The position numbers were made by a program, and so were the translations under genes. Below, in pieces: positions 1 through 10,681 of a stretch of DNA of 64,000 bases (positions are counted from its first letter, which is position 1; every line of letters starts with the position of its first letter). A model generated the notes under the pieces. That model was given only the letters and a program-made list of their open reading frames with translations. It ran no database searches and had not been told where the DNA came from. Source of the DNA: Congeria kusceri (taxonomy: Eukaryota; Mollusca; Bivalvia; Myida; Dreissenidae); contig JAPFQT010000035.1 of NCBI GenBank assembly GCA_027627225.1, positions 783,501-847,500 on the forward strand, in the 5' to 3' direction.

Positions 1-59
1 GTTACATGGGGATTGTATGTATAAGTGGACCCTAAAGGGCCGGTTCCTGGTTTTCTTAA

Positions 60-529
60 AGGTTAGATACCAGTAATTGCAATTCCCATAGGGTCCCATT
101 ATAAAACGGTACACTTTCCAAGCATTTTTCTAGCATTTTCTTTATTTAAGATTGTGCAAGCCTGGTATCAATTTAAAGATCAATCTGTACTCTTCCAATA
201 TTTGCAATAAAAAAGATATGTCATGATACTTCTAAGAAAATGCATCTCACTTGAATGCAGGCACCGGTAGGAAACGAGGTTTCGGCAGTCATATTTCGAC
301 AAAAGCCCCATATCACAGTAAACACACCCCAAATGTTCACCTTTCAAGTTAGCCTACAATGAAATGCACCAAAATGTTGCAGACACGCATAGGATATTAG
401 AAATAACCACAAAAGGCATGTCTGAGATACCTAAATGGCTCTTATGCCAGAAGAGAAGAGGAACTCTTTAGTAATACGCACTACTTTGGACCACGGAGTG
501 ATACACAAAGATTTACTGGTATCTAACCT
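60..529. repeat. Inverted repeat flanking 0.45 kb of non-coding DNA
   Basis: A 17-base sequence, AGGTTAGATACCAGTAA at 60-76, is found inverted at 513-529. The DNA between shows no coding signal. The arms could be the ends of a small non-autonomous TIR element inside the intron left of PM20D2 exon 6. No target-site duplication was established. The stretch 1-575 holds nothing else that I can name. Confidence 0.45.
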
Positions 530-575
530 AGAACCGGTAATCGCGCATGCGCTCTCTGATCATTCTAAGTCTCAC

Positions 576-810
576 CTGCGTCCACGGCGAACGCCCGGGT
601 GTGGTTGATGGCGGTTCTGCAGATGTAGAACATGGGGTGGATGGCGGGAACCACGTGCGACACGTCGCCCATGTCGGTGGAGCCCGTGGCCTCCTTGTAG
701 GCGTCCGGAACCCTGTCCGGCTGGACACGTGATAGGTTGGCCGAGTAGACGTCCGCCAGGACGTCGTTGTGAAGGACGGAGGAGTATTTGGTAATCACGG
801 ACTGCTCGAA
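576..810 (-). CDS. PM20D2: PM20D2-like M20 peptidase, exon 6 (C-terminal part of catalytic domain)
   Basis: This exon encodes about 78 residues running from FEQSVITKYSSV to AFAVDAG. The M20 peptidases of the PM20D2/ACY1L2 group are metal-dependent dipeptidases; mammalian PM20D2 hydrolyses beta-alanyl-lysine-type and Xaa-Arg dipeptides. Seen here are STDMGDVSHVVPAIHP and NHT, which match the C-terminal STDxGNVSxxVPxxHP and the late metal-binding His of the family. The acceptor is TTGACCCTTCAG before 810 and the donor is GCAG/GTGAGAC at 576/575. The exon is 235 bp, starts in phase 0 and leaves one base, so at least one further coding exon is expected left of the window. It follows exon 5 (2944-3098), whose end is also phase 0. 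It has no internal stop and is much more GC-rich than its surroundings. Family assignment is confident; orthology to PM20D2 rather than a bivalve paralogue is inferred. Confidence 0.9.
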
Positions 811-874
811 CTGAAGGGTCAACGAACATTAACTTATTAGTGTTTTCCTACCTCCTACTCCTACAGTTCGATTA

Positions 875-1015
875 TTGCACAAACAAACAGTTTTCACACC
901 ACATTTAGTTTTCATCCCATATTCAGTTCTCTCACAAAAATCAGCCCGTCCCCCCAACCACCAAATTCATTTCTCGCACAAAATCCAGTTCTCACCCCAC
1001 ATTCAGTTTGATGTC
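875..1015. repeat. Degenerate ~30-bp minisatellite near the exon 6 acceptor
   Basis: Four or so diverged copies of a motif like CACAAAATTCAGTTCTCACC follow each other about 65 bp upstream (gene sense) of exon 6. Spacing is irregular, near 30 bp. It is another short tandem array beside an exon of this gene, although here it does not touch the splice site. Confidence 0.5.
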
Positions 1016-1146
1016 CGTTACGGTACGTATACAACTACAACAAGTGCCATTGTCACAAAGATACGCCCGTCAAAGAAGCTTTTGCGGGGTTAAGATTCAA
1101 TGACTAAAGAGAAACAATTCAAAAACTAATAAGGTAGAGTCATGGT

Positions 1147-1790
1147 ATTCAATGTGTTTTCAATCTATTGAGCGGAAACCGTTGTTTTTTTTTAGTAAAA
1201 GTGACCTTGACCCCACCCACCCTATATGCAATCCCAAGCGAGGTCTCAATATAAAGTATCTATTTATGAAGTTTAATCAAAATATCTCCATTTGTTCTAA
1301 GTTGTTGAGCGGGAATCGTTTTTCCACTTTTAGTAATGATGACCTTGACCCCACCCACCCCATACGCAATACTAAGCGAGGGCTTGATATAAGGTATCTA
1401 TGTACGCAGTGTCATTAAAATATCTCAATTCGATCTCGAATTATTGAGCAGAAAACGTTTTCCTATTTTTAGTAACAGTGACCTTGATCTCAACCCCACC
1501 CACCCCATATGCAATCCCAAGCGAGGTCTCGATATAAGGTATCCATGTATTAAGTTTCATTAAAATATCTCAATGTGGTTTCAAGTTATTGAGCAGAAAC
1601 TGTTTTTATATTTTTAATCACAGTGACCTTGACCTTGACCCCACCATCTCATATGCAATCCAAAGCAAGGTCTTTCAATAAGGTTTCTAGGTATGAAGTT
1701 TCATTACAATAGCTCAATTCGTTCTCGAGTTAGAGAGCGGAAACGAAAAGTTGACGCTGCCACTACGCCTTTGACCTTGAATTGTGACCT
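1147..1790. repeat. Internally tandem element, ~145-bp units ('ccccacccacccc' type)
   Basis: Four diverged copies of a ~145-bp unit. Each contains GACCTTGACCCCACCCACCC, then ATGCAATCCCAAGCGAGGTC, TATAAGGTATCTATG, TTTCATTAAAATATCTCAAT and GAGCGGAAACCG. Homologous units recur at 41880-42310. No coding potential. It lies in the intron between exons 5 and 6. Confidence 0.75.
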
Positions 1791-2660
1791 TAATCTAGGA
1801 CCTAGGGACCTGGTTCTTGCACACGACACTCCGCATCACCATGCTAGTCACTTCTGCTAAGTTATTTAGAAATCCGTCCATGCTGGACAAAATTTGCTCC
1901 AGACAAAGTGATTACGATTTATTTCTTAAATTTGACCTTGAATTGTGACTTTGACCTTAGACCAAGCGACCCGGTTCTAGCTCGCGACACTCTCACTATG
2001 CTTGTCACTTCTGCCAGGTTATTTGAAAATCCATCCATGCTGGACAAAGATTTGCTCCGGATAAAGTGTTTAGGAATGATTTTTTAAATGTGACCTTTGA
2101 CCTTGAATTGCGACCAAGACCTTGGATCTAGGGACCTGGTTCTTGTGCGCGACACTCCGTCTTACTATACTTGTCACTTCTGCCAAGTTATTTAAAAATC
2201 CATTCATGCTTGACAAAGATATGCTCCGGACAATGTGGTAAGGATTGATTGCTTATATTTGATCTTTGACCTTGAATTGTGACCTTGATCTTTGACCCAG
2301 GGACCTGGTTCATGCGCGCGACACTCCGTTCCATCATGCTTATCATTTCTGCCAAGTTATTTGAAAATCCATCACGGCTGGCCAAAGTTATGCTCCGGAC
2401 AAAGAGTTAAGGATTGAATTCCTATATTTGACCTTTGACCTAGAATTGTGACCTTGACCTTGGACCTAGGGACATGGTTCTTGTGCGCGACACTCCGTCT
2501 CATCAAGCTGATCACTTCTACCAAGTTATTTGAAAATCCATCCAGGCTGGACAAAGTTGTGCTCCGGACAAAGATCTCCCGCCGCCCGCCCGCTCGGGCG
2601 TTCCCATAATACGGCCGTTTTTCAAACGGGCGTATAAAAACTAGAAATGTGTCCATAGGA
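1770..2660. repeat. Internally tandem element, ~155-170-bp units ('gaccttgaattgtgacc' type)
   Basis: Five diverged copies of a unit with TTTGACCTTGAATTGTGACC, AGGGACCTGGTTCTTG, GCGCGACACTCCGT, CACTTCTGCCAAGTTATTTG and CTGGACAAAGATATGCTCCGG, at steps of about 156-170 bp. It ends in a GC-rich tail (CCGCCGCCCGCCCGCTCGGGCG near 2578-2600) followed by an inverted CGGCCGTTTTTCAAACGG motif. Probably one non-autonomous element built from tandem units. Confidence 0.75.
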
Positions 2661-2943
2661 CACTAATGCCCCCGCTGATTGGGACGGATCCGTGGTCTCG
2701 TGGTAACGCAGGTTTCATCCCCAGCTAAACCATAACCTCGTACTAACTCGTCTATCGCATGAGACGTTAAAGTTAAGGTGCAGTGTACTAGGTGCTTCAA
2801 ACCGGGTACTAAAAGGCCCAGGGTCGCCTCTGGAACGGGGCGTCTTCTGTTTCTTTCACAATCCCCCGTAACCAAACTATCAAGTATTTTGGGGCGACGA
2901 CCATATGGATGAGAATCTCTATAAATATTCACCACACACTCAC

Positions 2944-3098
2944 CTGACATTCCGTAGCCTTGCCGGCGGCCTCGATAGCGTTCAGAACTTTCTCCTTCAG
3001 GCGGCAGAGTTGCGTGTCCGTCGGCGCCCTGATCCCCACGTGCAGCCGCGTCCTCGCCGGAATGATGTTCACTTTCACACCGCCTTCCAAAATGATAC
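2944..3098 (-). CDS. PM20D2: PM20D2-like M20 peptidase, exon 5 (dimerisation/lid domain)
   Basis: Encodes 51 codons plus a split first codon: GIILEGGVKVNIIPARTRLH and on to AAGKATECQ. The GII..GGVKxNIIP motif is the start of the inserted M20 dimerisation domain in PM20D2 relatives, followed by the usual xxxxRAPT and helix. The acceptor is TTTTTGAAG/GTATC at 3099/3098 and the donor is TGTCAG/GTGAGT at 2944/2943, a strong consensus. Phase fits exon 4, which ends with a lone C, and exon 6, which starts in phase 0. No internal stop. A partial second copy of its acceptor and first ~33 bases sits upstream at 3174-3217. Confidence 0.88.
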
Positions 3099-3173
3099 CT
3101 TCAAAAAGAAGTTAATAGAAACGTATATTTTTTCAATCTAATCTCCACTTGAACAATTTGTTATACGTATTCA

Positions 3174-3217
3174 ACATGTTCACTTTAACACCGCCTTCCA
3201 GAATTATACCTTCAAAA
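3174..3217 (-). repeat. Partial duplicate of the exon 5 acceptor region
   Basis: On the minus strand, TTTTGAAGGTATAATTCTGG followed by AAGGCGGTGTTAAAGTGAAC repeats the exon 5 splice acceptor and its first ~33 coding bases with a few substitutions. It lies about 119 bp upstream (gene sense) of the real acceptor. Homology stops where the exon would continue, so it is not a whole exon. Confidence 0.8.
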
Positions 3218-3219
3218 CG

Positions 3220-4790
3220 ACATAAATCGCTACCGTAATTACTCTGTATGTTGCGACACTTTAAAATAATAATAAAAATTTGCTGTCCCAATTTTTAGAA
3301 GCAGAAATAAAAATTCCCGTGAATGTGTCGCACTATTTAGAACCATCAATTGGGGTCCAAACCAATTATGTGTAAAGTTCAATTGCGTAATGGGTGTGTA
3401 TTTTAATCCCTATAAACAAGCAAATCACAGTGGATATAGATCTATGCCCCAGGGTAAGTAATTTATGACACGCCGACAAGGGGCCACATTGATAGGGTCA
3501 GCTCTCATGAGATATAGATATAAGGAGTATCCACATGCGCATTCACAACTTTGACAGTGTGCTAATATATAATAATATAATTTAATGTCGTTAGATGGTG
3601 ATTTTTAACTGCCAACTTTATGGAAATTTACACCATATTATCGATTTGGAAAAAAATTGCCCCAAAATTTAGAAACACGAAAAATTCTAATTTTCAAAGT
3701 GTCCTAAAATTAAGAGTTCAGAAAATAGCTATTTTATCGCATTTTAAGTGTGTCCTAACATTTAGTGTGTCCCAACATATAGAGTAATTACGGTATGTCA
3801 AATTTTCACTCTAGCCATGCTAATGTGCAACAACAGATTATACGGTTAACTAAACACATATACAGCAATTTAATCACAAGGATATCAGCGAACTTGTGGA
3901 TACTCTCCTATGCGCTTTGCCAAGTAATGAGAATGCAATCAAAAAGGCAGAGATATTAAAATAACTAAAAACTACTAGAGCTGCAGGACGAAATATGCTG
4001 TAAAAATGTATTTGAGCTACAATAAGTGACATCATACAAACATTAAGAGTATCACCGAATTTCATACAGCATAATTATGATAAAGAAGTTGGTCAGAAAC
4101 AGCCCAGTAAAGTATTGTGCATTATAAACTTATTGCAGCGATCTTCAAAGGCCAATATATAATGCAAGAAAGGTCAATGATGCGGAACGCGCTGTTATTG
4201 TGCACACCCTGTCGTGGTTATGAAGCTTCCCATAGTTTCGTTGAGTTCTGGCTTGTAGTTGCTGAGACACAGTCCAGTCCAGTCAAGAATTTTAAACTAT
4301 ATATTAATTGCAGCAACCTTCCAAGTCCCATAACTCCAAGAAAAATCACTGAAACGTAACGTCCTGGTGCTGTGCACACCTCCTGGTGATAATGAAGCAT
4401 CACATAAAGTTTCAATGTATTCTTCCAGTAGTTGCGGAAAAAAAGTCCGGACAAGAATTGTGCACTATATACTAACTTAGGAAATCTTATAATTCAATAA
4501 CTCTTAGAACACCTCCTCTTGGTAATGAAGCATGAATTCTGGCCAGTAGTTGCGGAGAAACACTCCGCACAAGAAAATGTCTCGGACGGACTGACAGACG
4601 GACGGACGAACAACACGGGGACTGTATGCTCCTCCGAAAAAGAATTCGGGCAGTAAAATAATGGTGGGCAATACCCTAATTAATTAATTAAGTAGACAGC
4701 ACTTGGAAAGTGCACACCTTCACCTGCGTAGCCGCTTTGCCATATCACCAAAATCTTACAATTTCTTCATTTAAGAAATATTTTCCGTTT
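3220..4790. other. AT-rich intronic DNA without recognised genes
   Basis: No open frame here has family resemblance. The part 4110-4640 holds 'ccataactcc... gaagcttcccatagtttc' units and a short GACGGACGGACG tail near 4595, so it is a diverged internally repeated element like those further right. The rest shows nothing. Confidence 0.4.
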
Positions 4791-5095
4791 TAGAATTGTT
4801 TATCGGCTAATACACAACGATGTGTCGTTCTGATGCGGTATATTAAACTACACGGGCTAGCGCCCTCTTCGTTTAGTTCCTACGCATCAGAACTTAAAAT
4901 CGTTGTTTATTAGCCGATAAACAAAGATAATGCGAACATTATTTCGAGTCCTACATGACCTGACAAAATATTATGCAATTGCAATTTTTTTCAGTTTCGG
5001 AAATATTTGTTTGTTGGTAGTTTAACAACGGTAAATTTTGTTCATTGTTTATAGAAAACACTGCGCGTGTGATGTTAGAATAGTCCATTTCAATT
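4790..5095. repeat. Foldback element, single-hairpin copy
   Basis: TTGTTTATCGGCTAATACAC and CGTTCTGATGCG are answered by CGCATCAGAAC and ATCGTTGTTTATTAGCCGAT, giving nested inverted repeats. These are followed by the family's right flank (ACATGACCTGACA, GCAATT, TTCAGTTTCGG, TAGTTTAACAACGGTAAATT, TTTATAGAAAACAC). The same modules occur near 33.1, 33.6, 36.6-37.5, 39.6, 47.1-48.1, 58.3 and 60.4 kb. Confidence 0.75.
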
Positions 5096-5127
5096 TTTCC
5101 CATGCAAATCCGTTCACAAAATTCGTA

Positions 5128-5495
5128 AAATTGCTGACAAACTAACGCCCGCAAAAGCATAACATGCTTAGCGGAGGTAAAATTTATAACAGATTGACAA
5201 ATTAACGCCCGCAAAAGCACAACCTGCTTAGCGGAGGTAAAATTGGTAACAGACTGACAAACCAACGCCCGCAAAAACATAGCCTGCTTAGCGGAGGTGA
5301 AATTGCTAACAGACTGACAAACCAACGCCCTAAAAAGCACAACTTGCTAAGCGGAGGTAAAATTGCTATCAGACTAACAAACCAACGCCTGCAAAAGCAT
5401 AACCTGCTTCGCGGAGGTAAAATTGATAACAGACTGACAAACTAACGCCCGCAAAAGCATAACCTGCTTAGCGGAGGTATAATTACTAACGATAA
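5128..5495. repeat. 60-bp tandem array, ~6 copies
   Basis: The unit is GACAAACCAACGCCCGCAAA then AGCATAACCTGCTTAGCGGA then GGTAAAATTGCTAACAGACT, 60 bp, repeated about six times with low divergence. Because 60 is a multiple of three it leaves an open minus-strand frame with a 20-residue repeat. I take that as a by-product of the period, not a gene. Confidence 0.9.
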
Positions 5496-5511
5496 ACTAT
5501 TCTTTACACAT

Positions 5512-5848
5512 ATTGCACCTATCAATAATGTAACCCAGGCGGGGAAGCGGCGAGCATATACGGGACTTTAGACTGACAGCGATTCCCGATAGGCGGGAAT
5601 TTGACACGCCGAATTATTCCGGGTCCCAGGAAAATAAACTTTAGTAGGATTTTTTAGATCCCGGTAATATTGGCCCCCGGCCCATTGATACCCCTATAGC
5701 ATCTCACACTGAGGAGATTTAGACAAAAATGCTAGGCTCTAGGGTGGTGAATTAAACCCCAAAACTAAAATTTGTCAAATGCCCTGGGTCAGCCCGTCGC
5801 TCCCCCCCCCCCCCCCCCCCCCGTTGAGGGAAATACTGATAGGTGCAT
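5512..5848. mobile_element. Non-autonomous TIR element (TGCACCTATCAAT family), ~340 bp
   Basis: The ends are inverted copies: TTGCACCTATCAATAATGTA on the left and ACTGATAGGTGCAT on the right. Inside lie an inverted pair of GC-rich blocks (GCGGCGAGCATATACGGGA / CGTCGCTCCCCC) and a long poly-C run at about 5801-5822. Other copies are at 48563-48870 (opposite orientation) and 45205-45402 (partial). No open frame; a MITE by structure. Confidence 0.75.
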
Positions 5849-6550
5849 ATCCAAGAATAAATAAAATGTATCATGTCCTGGGTCCATATCCACAAAGCTC
5901 CTCAGTGAAAACTAAGTACATTCCTAAAAACTATAATACAGTCCATGGCTGGTTCATAGAAATTGTATTTTGTCTTAAACGTTGTTAATCCGGTAAAGAC
6001 TTGACAAGTGCTTCGTAATTTACAATATTTCAAATATAAAATAATACTATTCACAAGTAATAATTTAGTCGATTTTTTCCCAAGTGTGTGGCAGTTTTAT
6101 GTACGTCTTTTCGCCTAAAAATGTTTTAAACGAGCAAATCTTGCTTTACAAAAATCATTGGATTTCATATAGAATATATTTTCTGAAATACATATCTATT
6201 CACAATATATGTACACCTTAAGATTTCCCAATCTCCGCACATACATTTGACTGGTTCAGAGCATAGCTCAAATCAAATCCCTGCCGTCATTCCAAACCAC
6301 GTGATAAAGATCGATTAAAGTATTCTAATAATTTTTTATTGTTATAATTATTTATTTTCTTTCTTTTATTTTGCACGACTACAAACTATACATAAAATGT
6401 CCAATTATGTAGGACGTAATCAGTCCAGCTTTATGAAGGATTTTACTAGTGACAGCAGTGGTTACTGTTAACCGATAGGGAAGGTAATCGCTGCGAGGAG
6501 TTGGAAAATTTCGATTGGCTGGCCCCAGCTACCCCCTGTTCTTTTTTGCC

Positions 6551-6752
6551 GGGGCGGCTAGCTCAGTTGGTAGAGCGCTGGACTACAAATCCGAGGATCG
6601 CGGGTTCGATTCCCAGCCCGGCCACATAACTGGTGTGGGGATTGGTCATGAAATTATTTCTACGGCCATTCTCCCCCTACCTCTGATTCAAGTAGGACAG
6701 TTGTCAGTTACTGGCATATGTATGTGCACTTAGTACTGGTAAACCAGCTTAC
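6551..6752 (+). mobile_element. tRNA-derived SINE abutting PM20D2 exon 4
   Basis: The head 6551-6627 is tRNA-like: GGCTAGCTCAGTTGGTAGAG resembles box A and GGTTCGATTCCCAG contains box B. The acceptor stem pairs only in part and the T stem is defective, so I do not call a functional tRNA. The body (GATTCAAGTAGGACAGTTG, TTACTGGCATATG, GTGCACTTAGTACTGG) resembles molluscan SINEs as I remember them. The tail runs to about 6752, exactly where PM20D2 exon 4 ends in the opposite sense. Confidence 0.7.
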
Positions 6753-6859
6753 GCAGACAGGCCAGCCCCTGATAGCATATGACGGCGTCAAGGGCGTTGA
6801 CCCCTTTCCACGGATATCCGGCGGCGTGCGCCTCGCTGCCATGGTACACCACTTCTAGT
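6753..6859 (-). CDS. PM20D2: PM20D2-like M20 peptidase, exon 4 (metal-binding AHAA region)
   Basis: Encodes LEVVYHGSEAHAAGYPW, KGVNALDAVICYQG and LACLR. SEAHAAxYPWxGxNALDA is the invariant M20 motif carrying a His near the active site. The acceptor is AAATTACAG/ACTAG at 6860/6859. Exon 3 ends in AT, and the joined codon ATA reads through cleanly as ...AIEILEVVYHG. The best donor is CTGC/GTAAGC at 6753/6752, whose phase fits exon 5 (CTG C/GT ATC). Compared with vertebrate PM20D2, about ten residues expected between LR and GII are missing. Reading on past the donor gives KLVYQY then a stop, inside the SINE. The SINE therefore seems to have replaced the exon's 3' end and to supply the present donor. 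The acceptor sequence is the same as the monomer of the adjoining 38-bp satellite. Confidence 0.85.
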
Positions 6860-9820
6860 CTGTAATTTAAACACAGCGCTAGCACTTAACTTCCAGTCTG
6901 TAATTTAGACACAATGCTCGCATAAAACTTTTGGTCTGTAAATCAGACACAGCGCTCGCATTTAATTTCCAGTCTGTAATTTAGACACAACGCTCGCATA
7001 AAACTTCAGTCGGTAAATCAGACACACAACTCGCATAAAACTTCTAGTCTGTACATCAGCCACACCACTCGCATAAAACTTCTAGTCTGTACATCAGCCA
7101 CACCACTCGCATAAAACCTATATTCTGTAAATCAGACACACCACTCGCATAAAACTTCTACTCTGTACATCAGCCACACAACTCGCATAAAACTTCTAGT
7201 CTGTACATCAGCCACACCACTCGCATAAAACCTATATTCTGTACATCAGACATCCCCCTCGCATAAAACCTCTATTCTGTAAATCAGACTACACCACTCG
7301 CATAAAACTTCTAGTCTGTACATCAGACACACCACTCGCATAAAACTTCTAGTCTGTACATCAGACACACCACTCGCATAAAACTTCTAGTCTGTATATC
7401 AGACACACCACTCGCATAAAACTTCTAGCCTGTACATCAGACACACCACTCGCATAAAACTTCTAGTCTGTACATCAGACACACCACTCGCAGAAAACTT
7501 CTAGTCTGTACATCAGACTACACCACTCGCATAAAACGTCTAGTCTGTACATCAGACACACCACTCGCACAAAACTTCTAGTCTGTAAATCACACACCCC
7601 ACTCGCATAAAACTTCTAGTCTGTACATCAGACACACCACTCGCATAAAACTTCTAGCCTGTACATCAGACACACCACTCGCATAAAACTTATAGTCTGT
7701 ACATCAGACACCCCACTCGCATAAAATTTCTAGTCTGTACATCAGACACACCACTCGCATAAAACTTCTAGTCAGTACATCAGACACACCACTCGCATAA
7801 AACTTCTAGTCTGTACATCACACACCCCACTCGCATAAAACTTCTAGTCTGTACATCAGACACACCACTCGCATAAAACTTCTAATCTGTAAATTAGACA
7901 CACCACTCGCACAAAACTTCTAGTCTGTACATCAGACACACCACTCGCATAAATCTTCTAGTCTGTACATCAGACACACCACTCGCATAAAACTTATATT
8001 CTGTACATCAGACACCACCCTCGCATAAAACCTCTATTCTGTAAATCAGACACACCACTCGCATAAAACTTCTAGTCTGTAAATTAGACACACCACTCGC
8101 ACAAAACTTCTAGTCTGTACATCAGACACACCACTCGCATAAATCTTCTAGTCTGTACATCAGACACACCACTCGCACAAAACTTCTAGTCTGTAAATCA
8201 CCCACCCCACTCGCATAAAACTTCTAGTCTGTACATCAGACACACCACTGGCATAAAACTTCTAGTCTGTAAATTAGACACACCACTCGCACAAAACTTC
8301 TAGTCTGTACATCAGACAAACCACTCGCATAAAACTTATATTCTGTAAATCACACACCCCACTCGCATAAAACTTCTAGTCTGTACATCAGACACACCAC
8401 TCGCATAAAACTTCTAGTCTGTACATCAGACACACCACTCGCATGAAACTTCTAGTCTGTACATCAGACACACCACTCGCATAAAACTTCTAGCCTGTAC
8501 ATCAGACACACCACTCGCATAAAACTTATAGTCTGTACATCAGACACACCACTTGCATAAAACTTCTAGTCTGTACATCAGACACACCACTCGCATAAAA
8601 CTTCTAGTCTGTACATCAGATACACCACTCGCATAAAACTTATATTCTGTACATCAGACACCCACCTCGCATAAAACCTCTATTCTGTAAATCAGACTAC
8701 ACCACTCGCATAAAACTTCTAGTCTGTACATCAGACACACCACTCGCACAAAACTTCTAGTCTGTAAATCACACACTCCACTCGCATAAAACTTCTAGTC
8801 TGTACATCAGACACACCACTCGCATAAAACTTCTAGTCTGTAAATTAGACACACCACTCGCACAAAACTTCTAGTCTGTACATCAGACACACCACTCGCA
8901 TAAAACTTCTAGTCTGTACATCAGACACACCACTCGCATAAAACTTCTAGCCTGTACATCAGACACACCACTCGCATAAAACTTCTAGTCTGTACATCAG
9001 ACACACCACTCGCAGAAAACTTCTAGTCTGTACATCAGACACACCACTCGCATAAAACTAATATTCTGTACATCAGACACACCACTCGCATAGAACTTCT
9101 AGTCTGTAAATCAGACACACCACTCGCATAAAACTTATAGTCTGTAAATTAGACACACCACTCGCACAAAACTTCTAGTCTGTACATCAGACACACCACT
9201 CGCATAAAACTTATATTCTGTACATCAGACACCCCACTCGCATAGAACCTCTATTCTATAAATCAGACACACCACTCGCATAAAACCTCTATTCTGTAAA
9301 TCAGACACACCACTCGCATAAAACTTGTAGTCAGTACATCAGACACACCACTCGCATGAAACTTCTAGTCTGTAAATCAGACACACCACTCGCATAAAAC
9401 TTATAGTCTGTAAATTAGACATACCACTCGCACAAAACTTCTAGTCTGTACATCAGACACACCACTCGCATAAAACTTATATTCTGTACATCAGACACCC
9501 CACTCGCATAGAACCTCTATTCTATAAATCAGACACACCACTCGCATAAAACCTCTATTCTGTAAATCAGACACACCACTCGCATAAAACTTGTAGTCAG
9601 TACATCAGACACACCACTCGCATGAAACTTCTAGTCTGTAAATCAGACACACCACTCGCATAAAAATTCTAGTCTGTAAATCAGACACAACACTCGCATA
9701 AAAATTCTAGTCTATAAATCAGACACACCGCTCGCATTCAACTTTCAATCTATAAATCAGACACAGCGCCCGCATTTCTAGCCTGTAATTCAGGCACAAC
9801 GCTCGCATAAAACGTCTGCT
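6860..9820. repeat. 38-bp satellite, ~75 copies, abutting the exon 4 acceptor
   Basis: The consensus plus-strand unit is CTTCTAGTCTGTACATCAGA + CACACCACTCGCATAAAA (38 bp). Units next to the exon are longer and more diverged; the core from about 7030 is homogeneous. A higher-order repeat of seven monomers (266 bp) is doubled at about 9095-9360 and 9361-9626. On the gene strand each unit holds TGTACAGACTAGAAG, the same as the exon 4 junction TTACAG/ACTAGAAG. The whole array lies in intron 3. Confidence 0.95.
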
Positions 9821-10681
9821 AACACATGTAGACCACATATCGTCCATTGATTGCCGAAAGGGCCAATCATCATATGTGCAAAGAAGGGTGATAGGCCCGT
9901 TTGGCTTTCAATGGACGAATTATAGTCTACCGACAGAACGCGATATCAGAGTTGTGTATATTCTTGATGTTTGTAACATTTACGAATTAAATATAAAAAT
10001 AACATCAAAGCGATCAAAGGATAGAGAATAAGTTGGTATCTTATTAATGTTCTTTACTTAAACATTTTAATACGGAATAATGAGCATGTTTTGAACCGAA
10101 TTAGGAACCCAAGTAATCTATCTTACTGTATAAAAGTGAATGACGTAGAATCTAACCGAACATCCTGAAGATAAAGTACCGGTAATGTTCATTTGTATAT
10201 CCTCCCTTTAACGATTAGGCGTAAAAAAAGTTGTTTGTTTCCGTTTGCCCGACCCCCTCCAATTTTTCCCCCGACCCTAAATTTATTTTTGCCTATCAGG
10301 CATAAACAATTTCTGACTGTCGGGAAAAGATAGCAGTTTTCTCTTATAAATTTCTTGCCAGAAATCTTTCAATGACCTTAGTTATAGTTCTTTGTTGGGA
10401 GGCGTTTAAACAGTTTACATGCAGTCCAATATACTTAAATTGTGTGTGGCGAATAGGTGGCTAAAAGAAAAGAAGTTAAAGAAAAAAAAGTTATATTGTA
10501 CCACCCCTCCTAGACTTTTTGGGAGATGTAATCGGAAACCAACCATTTATTGTTTTGGCCTTACCGGTAATGAAAATTTCATAAAATAATTGTATTTGTA
10601 TCATTTTATTTATTAAACCAAACCAAACACAAAAGTTGTGAAAAAAACCGAATAGGGAGAAACATCGGTTGGTATACACAC
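9821..10681. other. Intronic DNA without recognised genes
   Basis: AT-rich sequence in intron 3 between the 38-bp array and exon 3. Near 9830-9925 a short segment (CATATCGTCCATTGATTG ... CAATGGACGAATTATAG) folds back on itself. I see nothing else. Confidence 0.4.

Noticed and set aside
2188..2656. Minus-strand frames with SNIGIQSLTLCPEH-like repeats
   Set aside because: They arise from the ~160-bp tandem element units; no domain.
6551..6627. Functional tRNA gene (apparent ACA anticodon loop)
   Set aside because: The acceptor and T stems do not pair properly and the sequence continues into a SINE body.
6860..9820. CRISPR array (regular ~38-bp repeats)
   Set aside because: There are no unique spacers: the whole 38 bp is repeated, there are no cas genes, and the context is eukaryotic intron.
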